Origin: Tepidimicrobium sp.
Lineage (GTDB): Bacteria > Bacillota > Clostridia > Tissierellales > Tepidimicrobiaceae
DNA: 16,164 nucleotides
Direction of reading: 5' to 3'
NCBI GenBank assembly: GCA_012839395.1
Contig: DUNJ01000114.1
Coordinates: 1 to 16,164, forward strand
The position numbers and the translations under genes were made by a program. Under the pieces are notes generated by a model, which ran no database searches, was not told where the DNA came from, and saw nothing but the letters and a program-made list of their open reading frames with translations. This document shows, piece by piece, positions 13,056-16,164 of this stretch (the first letter of the stretch is position 1; every line of letters starts with the position of its first letter).

Positions 13056-13604
13056 ATGTATAATAGCGTAGTTGTAGGAATATTGGTAAGGCTTTGGGAG
13101 ATATTACAGGATATTTATAGGTATAGCCTATTAAAAAGGATTAGGGATTTCCTTGTTATAAGCTTTAAAAAGCTGGCTAAGGGCTCCAAGATAGTGGAGC
13201 TATTTACCTCCAATAAAAGTTTAATAGAGGAGAGCCTTATATATAGATTGTACTGTAGGATTGTAAATTGGATAAATGGGACCTTAAAGACGATAGAGAT
13301 TAGGATGGAAGGCATATTGAAGGGCAGCGTAATATATGGCCTTATACATAAGCTATTCCATAATCAATCAGATTTACAGATAACCCTATCTTTATTCTTC
13401 ATAATACTTGGAGGAGGGATTATGGTGATCAATATATTTAATAGAGTTAGCACCTATATACCCTATTTATTTTCCCTAGCATTGGTAATAGCTGCCCTAG
13501 CTGGACTTAGCACTAGCTACAGGAATATACTTAAAGGAAGCCTTGTCTTTAACTGTATCAAAAATATATTTATAATAGATGAGGGAGTGGATCAATGGTG
13601 GTAG
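13056..13604 (+). CDS. Two-TM membrane protein of unknown function in the glycan operon
   Basis: 182 residues I do not recognise. The first 105 are basic, amphipathic and probably helical (RLWEILQDIYRYSLLKRIRDFL, several KK/KR pairs), as for a membrane-surface domain. Two spans follow at about 109-128 (ITLSLFFIILGGGIMVINIF) and 133-152, then a 30-residue tail ending DEGVDQWW. ATG follows TTGGAGTGG about 7 nt upstream. Its last 10 nt overlap the start of the O-antigen-ligase gene in another frame, so the two are translationally coupled and may form a complex. Codon use is the same ATA/AGG-rich style. Confidence 0.85.
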   Translation: MYNSVVVGILVRLWEILQDIYRYSLLKRIRDFLVISFKKLAKGSKIVELFTSNKSLIEESLIYRLYCRIVNWINGTLKTIEIRMEGILKGSVIYGLIHKLFHNQSDLQITLSLFFIILGGGIMVINIFNRVSTYIPYLFSLALVIAALAGLSTSYRNILKGSLVFNCIKNIFIIDEGVDQWW

Positions 13605-14926
13605 ATAATATAAGGAAGAAGGAAAATATACTCCCCATATTGTTTGGAATCATATTTTTATTGCTATATTGGAAGCTATCTTTCAAATATTTTGGGGTCC
13701 TATTCTTAGGGCTTGTAGTATTTATATCCATGGCGAAGGATATAAGGGTAGGTATATTAATAGGGGTAATTACATTACCCTTTTGGGACTATACTTGGAA
13801 CCTCCTATTTATGGCCTTGGTAGTAGGGACCTACCTACTTCAGGTGATATTTAAAGGGGTTAGACCCCTAAAGAGGGGGCCTATGGATATTCCAATAATA
13901 CTATTTGTAGTATTTATATTGATATCTACAATCACGTCCATAGATATATATGGAAGCTTTAGGGATTTGGCCTTTCATCTTACCGCAATAGGCTTTATAT
14001 TTGTATTGGTAAATACCATTAGGACCAAGGAGGATTTCAATATACTTATAACCTGTTTGATAATAGCCGCCACCATGGTAGGGGTATTGGGGCTATTTCA
14101 ATATAGAGAGGGGATTAATATAGAAGGGGGCTGGGTGGATTTAATTAGAAACCCAAAGGCCAATATAAGGATATATTCGGCATTTGGAAATCCCAATATA
14201 TTGGCTGAATACTTAGTTATGATAATCCCCTTATCTATGGCCTTATTTTGGTATTCAAAGAGGCTATCCAAGAAGCTATTGTTTTTTTTCACTACTATGA
14301 TATTACTACTATCCTTGATGTTGACCTTATCTAGAGGGGGCTGGCTAGGCATGGCCTTTGGAGCATTTATATTCTCCCTATTGATAGAGAAAAGGCTGTT
14401 GTTATTAGCTATCCCATTGGCCTTGCTTATGATACATACATTGCCCGATAGGATATTCGATAGGTTTATTAGCATATGGGATCTTAAGGATTCATCCAAT
14501 ATGTCTAGGATAAATATGTGGAATACTGCATTGGGAGTGATTAAAAGGAACTGGTTAATAGGGGTAGGCTTTGGATACGTCCCCTTTAGGATAGCCTATA
14601 GCACCTATGCTAGCCATATGCAAGGCTATTATCATATTCACAATACATACCTTCAGATATTGGGGGAGACCGGAGTATTGGGATTGGCAGCATTTATATT
14701 TCTCATATTTACACTATTTAAGTATTCCATCAAAAGGCTAATAGGTGGGAAGGATAGATATATAAAGGTGATGGCAGGGGGACTATTAGCAGGGTTGGCA
14801 GGCATACTATTCCATGGGTTGGTGGAAAATATATTATATATGCCTAAGATAATAATAACCTTTTGGATCTTAATTGGCCTTATATTGGTTCTTTTAAGGA
14901 TTTCAGCCGAAGGAGATATGGGCTAG
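13595..14926 (+). CDS. O-antigen ligase / polymerase family membrane protein (Wzy/WaaL-like)
   Basis: 443 residues, almost all membrane spans (about 11-12). The family signature is seen in TLSRGGWLGMAFG (R247 in the conserved SRG) and in the large extracytoplasmic loop with YHIHNTYLQILGETG (H349, N350), followed by GLAAFIFLIF. Such proteins polymerise repeat units or transfer a finished glycan from undecaprenyl diphosphate onto another carrier. In a Gram-positive cell, the acceptor would be a cell-wall polymer or a protein rather than LPS. ATG at 13595 has GGGAGTGG 5-6 nt upstream and overlaps the preceding gene by 10 nt. Confidence 0.93.
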   Translation: MVVDNIRKKENILPILFGIIFLLLYWKLSFKYFGVLFLGLVVFISMAKDIRVGILIGVITLPFWDYTWNLLFMALVVGTYLLQVIFKGVRPLKRGPMDIPIILFVVFILISTITSIDIYGSFRDLAFHLTAIGFIFVLVNTIRTKEDFNILITCLIIAATMVGVLGLFQYREGINIEGGWVDLIRNPKANIRIYSAFGNPNILAEYLVMIIPLSMALFWYSKRLSKKLLFFFTTMILLLSLMLTLSRGGWLGMAFGAFIFSLLIEKRLLLLAIPLALLMIHTLPDRIFDRFISIWDLKDSSNMSRINMWNTALGVIKRNWLIGVGFGYVPFRIAYSTYASHMQGYYHIHNTYLQILGETGVLGLAAFIFLIFTLFKYSIKRLIGGKDRYIKVMAGGLLAGLAGILFHGLVENILYMPKIIITFWILIGLILVLLRISAEGDMG

Positions 14927-14944
14927 GTAAAAGTGGGTGATAAT

Positions 14945-15700
14945 TTGGAACGGGTATCGATATTTGGAGTTGAAATAGATAATTTGGATATGGATGAGGC
15001 CTTCCATATATTGGAGGAGTGGTTGGCGGGAGATAAGCTACATACCATATATACACCAAATACGGAGATAGTTATGGCGGCTAAGGAAAATAAGAGGGTT
15101 AGGGATATAATCAACTCCGGGGATATGGTTACTCCGGATGGAATAGGTCTTATATATGGATCTAGAATAGGAGGTAGACCTCTCAAAGAAAGGGTTACCG
15201 GCTTTGATCTATCCATCAACCTGTTGAAGATAGCTGATAAGCATGGATATAGCCTATTCCTACTGGGAGGGGAGGATGGGGTGGCTAAAGAAGCCGGGGA
15301 AAATATATTGAAAAGCTATCCCAATATATGGCTGGCAGGCCACCATCATGGCTATTTTGAGGGCAGCCATAGAGGTGTGGAAAATAGCCAGGAGGAAGAG
15401 GAGATTATCAGGACTATAGGGAAGGTTAGGCCGGATATAGTATTTGTGGGATTAGGGTTTCCAGGGCAAGAGATCTGGATCCATAAAAATAAGGATAGGC
15501 TTCCCTCCAAGGTGGTAATAGGCAATGGAGGAACTATGGATGTGTTGGCAGGGAAGGTGAATAGGGCACCGAAGGCGTTTCAAAGGCTAGGGCTAGAGTG
15601 GTTCTATAGATTGATTCAAGAGCCTTCCCGTATTAAAAGGCAGATGGCATTGCCCAAGTTTGTATTATCCGTATTGTTTAACAGAGATGTGGTGGGTTAA
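14945..15700 (+). CDS. tagA: WecB/TagA/CpsF-family glycosyltransferase (GT26, TagA-like)
   Basis: 251 residues, a peripheral membrane enzyme that adds N-acetylmannosamine (or a related sugar) to a polyprenyl-diphosphate-linked GlcNAc, the committed step of wall teichoic acid and some secondary wall polymers. Key residues stand where they do in the Thermoanaerobacter enzyme: T37 and N39 in YTPNTEIVM and the catalytic D65 in TPDGIGL; GFPGQEIWI and the C-terminal LGLEWFYRLIQEPSRIKR membrane-binding tail follow. The numbering fits the TTG at 14945 (MERVSIFGVEID), with GGGTGA 4 nt upstream. GTG at 14933 would add four residues and cannot be excluded. No tagB/tagF-type genes are in view, so a non-teichoic polymer is possible. 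Confidence 0.95.
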   Translation: MERVSIFGVEIDNLDMDEAFHILEEWLAGDKLHTIYTPNTEIVMAAKENKRVRDIINSGDMVTPDGIGLIYGSRIGGRPLKERVTGFDLSINLLKIADKHGYSLFLLGGEDGVAKEAGENILKSYPNIWLAGHHHGYFEGSHRGVENSQEEEEIIRTIGKVRPDIVFVGLGFPGQEIWIHKNKDRLPSKVVIGNGGTMDVLAGKVNRAPKAFQRLGLEWFYRLIQEPSRIKRQMALPKFVLSVLFNRDVVG

Positions 15701-15714
15701 CTGGGGGGAGTTAT

Positions 15715-16164
15715 ATGGAAGTAAAGAGATGGTATAAACCGATAGTGTCCGTATTGGGTTTAACCTTGGGGACTTTTTTATTGGCTATGGGACTGGTATT
15801 ATTTTTAGAGCCAAATACCATAGCGCCGGGAGGGGTAACTGGATTTGCTATCGCCTTTAAAGAGGTAATACATATCCCCATATATATAACCAACTTAGCC
15901 ATAAATATACCTTTATTCATTTTGGGAATAATGGTATTGGGAAAGAGCTTTGGATGGAAGACATTATATTCTACAGCTTTACTATCTTTATTTTTAAAGA
16001 TAATACCAGCCCGGGTGGTGACAACAGATCTGTTGTTAGCCTCTATATTTGGTGGGGTGGTATCGGGAATAGGGCTAGGATTGGTATTTAGGGGCGGCGG
16101 TACTACCGGGGGGACGGATCTGGCTGGATCGATATTGAATAGATTCTTGCCATCCTTTAGTACC
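15715..16164 (+). CDS. YitT family (DUF161) membrane protein, 3' end outside window
   Basis: The open frame runs from ATG at 15715 to the window edge with no stop, giving 150 residues of a family normally about 280-300 long. Four hydrophobic spans are visible near 9-31, 54-75, 80-95 and 105-125. The signature FRGGGTTGGTDLAGSIL (about 126-142) and the earlier EPNTIAPGGVTGFAI (about 32-46) are typical of YitT/YpjC-type proteins, whose role is not settled. The C-terminal DUF2179 domain would lie beyond the edge. GGGGGGAG lies 4 nt before the start, 14 nt after tagA, so it is likely part of the same transcript, although a link to glycan assembly is not implied by the family. Confidence 0.9.
   Translation, partial: MEVKRWYKPIVSVLGLTLGTFLLAMGLVLFLEPNTIAPGGVTGFAIAFKEVIHIPIYITNLAINIPLFILGIMVLGKSFGWKTLYSTALLSLFLKIIPARVVTTDLLLASIFGGVVSGIGLGLVFRGGGTTGGTDLAGSILNRFLPSFST

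Noticed and set aside
13595..13604. Possible frameshift joining the 182-residue protein to the ligase
   Set aside because: Both frames have their own start and ribosome binding site, the ligase N-terminus is complete, and a 10-nt overlap is normal in operons.
15711..15920. Minus-strand open frame opposite the start of the YitT-family gene
   Set aside because: The plus-strand frame carries the YitT signature and a strong ribosome binding site and only lacks a stop because the window ends.
1..16164. Recurring ATATA and AGGATA-type strings as possible dispersed repeats or array spacers
   Set aside because: They follow from heavy ATA (Ile) and AGG (Arg) codon use and show no regular spacing or long identity; there is no CRISPR-like array.

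Overview
The window looks like a chromosome segment of a low-GC Gram-positive anaerobe of the Clostridia/Tissierellia type. The signs are an FMN riboswitch driving ribU, a fused AcpS/NAD(P)H-hydrate dehydratase followed by alr and mazEF (the acpS-nnr-alr-mazEF order of Firmicutes), a DUF4330/O-antigen-ligase/TagA glycan cluster, strong Shine-Dalgarno sites, and heavy use of ATA (Ile) and AGG (Arg) codons. About half of the 19 genes start with TTG or GTG. The genus cannot be fixed from the sequence. I see no rRNA, tRNA, CRISPR array, IS element or phage gene.

Layout. (1) 1-824: an FMN riboswitch, cut by the window edge, a terminator-like hairpin, and ribU (riboflavin ECF transporter S component). 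(2) 884-1360, minus strand: family I inorganic pyrophosphatase, separated from ribU by a shared bidirectional hairpin. (3) 1543-7250: a long plus-strand run of closely spaced genes: D-aminopeptidase DppA, a DUF1893 protein, an MTA/SAH-deaminase-type amidohydrolase, a coiled-coil protein of unknown function, an AcpS-NnrD fusion, then a hairpin and alanine racemase. (4) 7384-8012: the MazE/MazF toxin-antitoxin pair with its own consensus promoter and a strong terminator. (5) 8043-8711: a possibly structured leader and a small polytopic membrane protein resembling ECF S components. (6) 8774-10117, minus strand: a lone glucose/sorbosone-dehydrogenase-like beta-propeller protein with no visible signal peptide and codon use unlike its neighbours. 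(7) 10309-16164: an apparent operon of two GT4 glycosyltransferases, a DUF4330 protein, a two-TM protein, an O-antigen-ligase-family protein, a TagA/WecB-type glycosyltransferase and the start of a YitT-family membrane protein, cut by the window end.

How the parts fit. Region 3 mixes cofactor and precursor housekeeping (holo-ACP formation, NAD(P)HX repair, SAH/MTA removal) with D-alanine metabolism (DppA acts on D-amino-acid peptides, Alr makes D-Ala). Region 7 has the parts expected for building and polymerising or transferring a cell-surface glycan: TagA-type transfer onto a polyprenyl carrier, GT4 elongation, ligase/polymerase, and two small membrane proteins of unknown role. The regulatory layer includes one certain riboswitch, consensus promoters, several good terminators, and three inverted repeats near promoters whose regulators are unknown.
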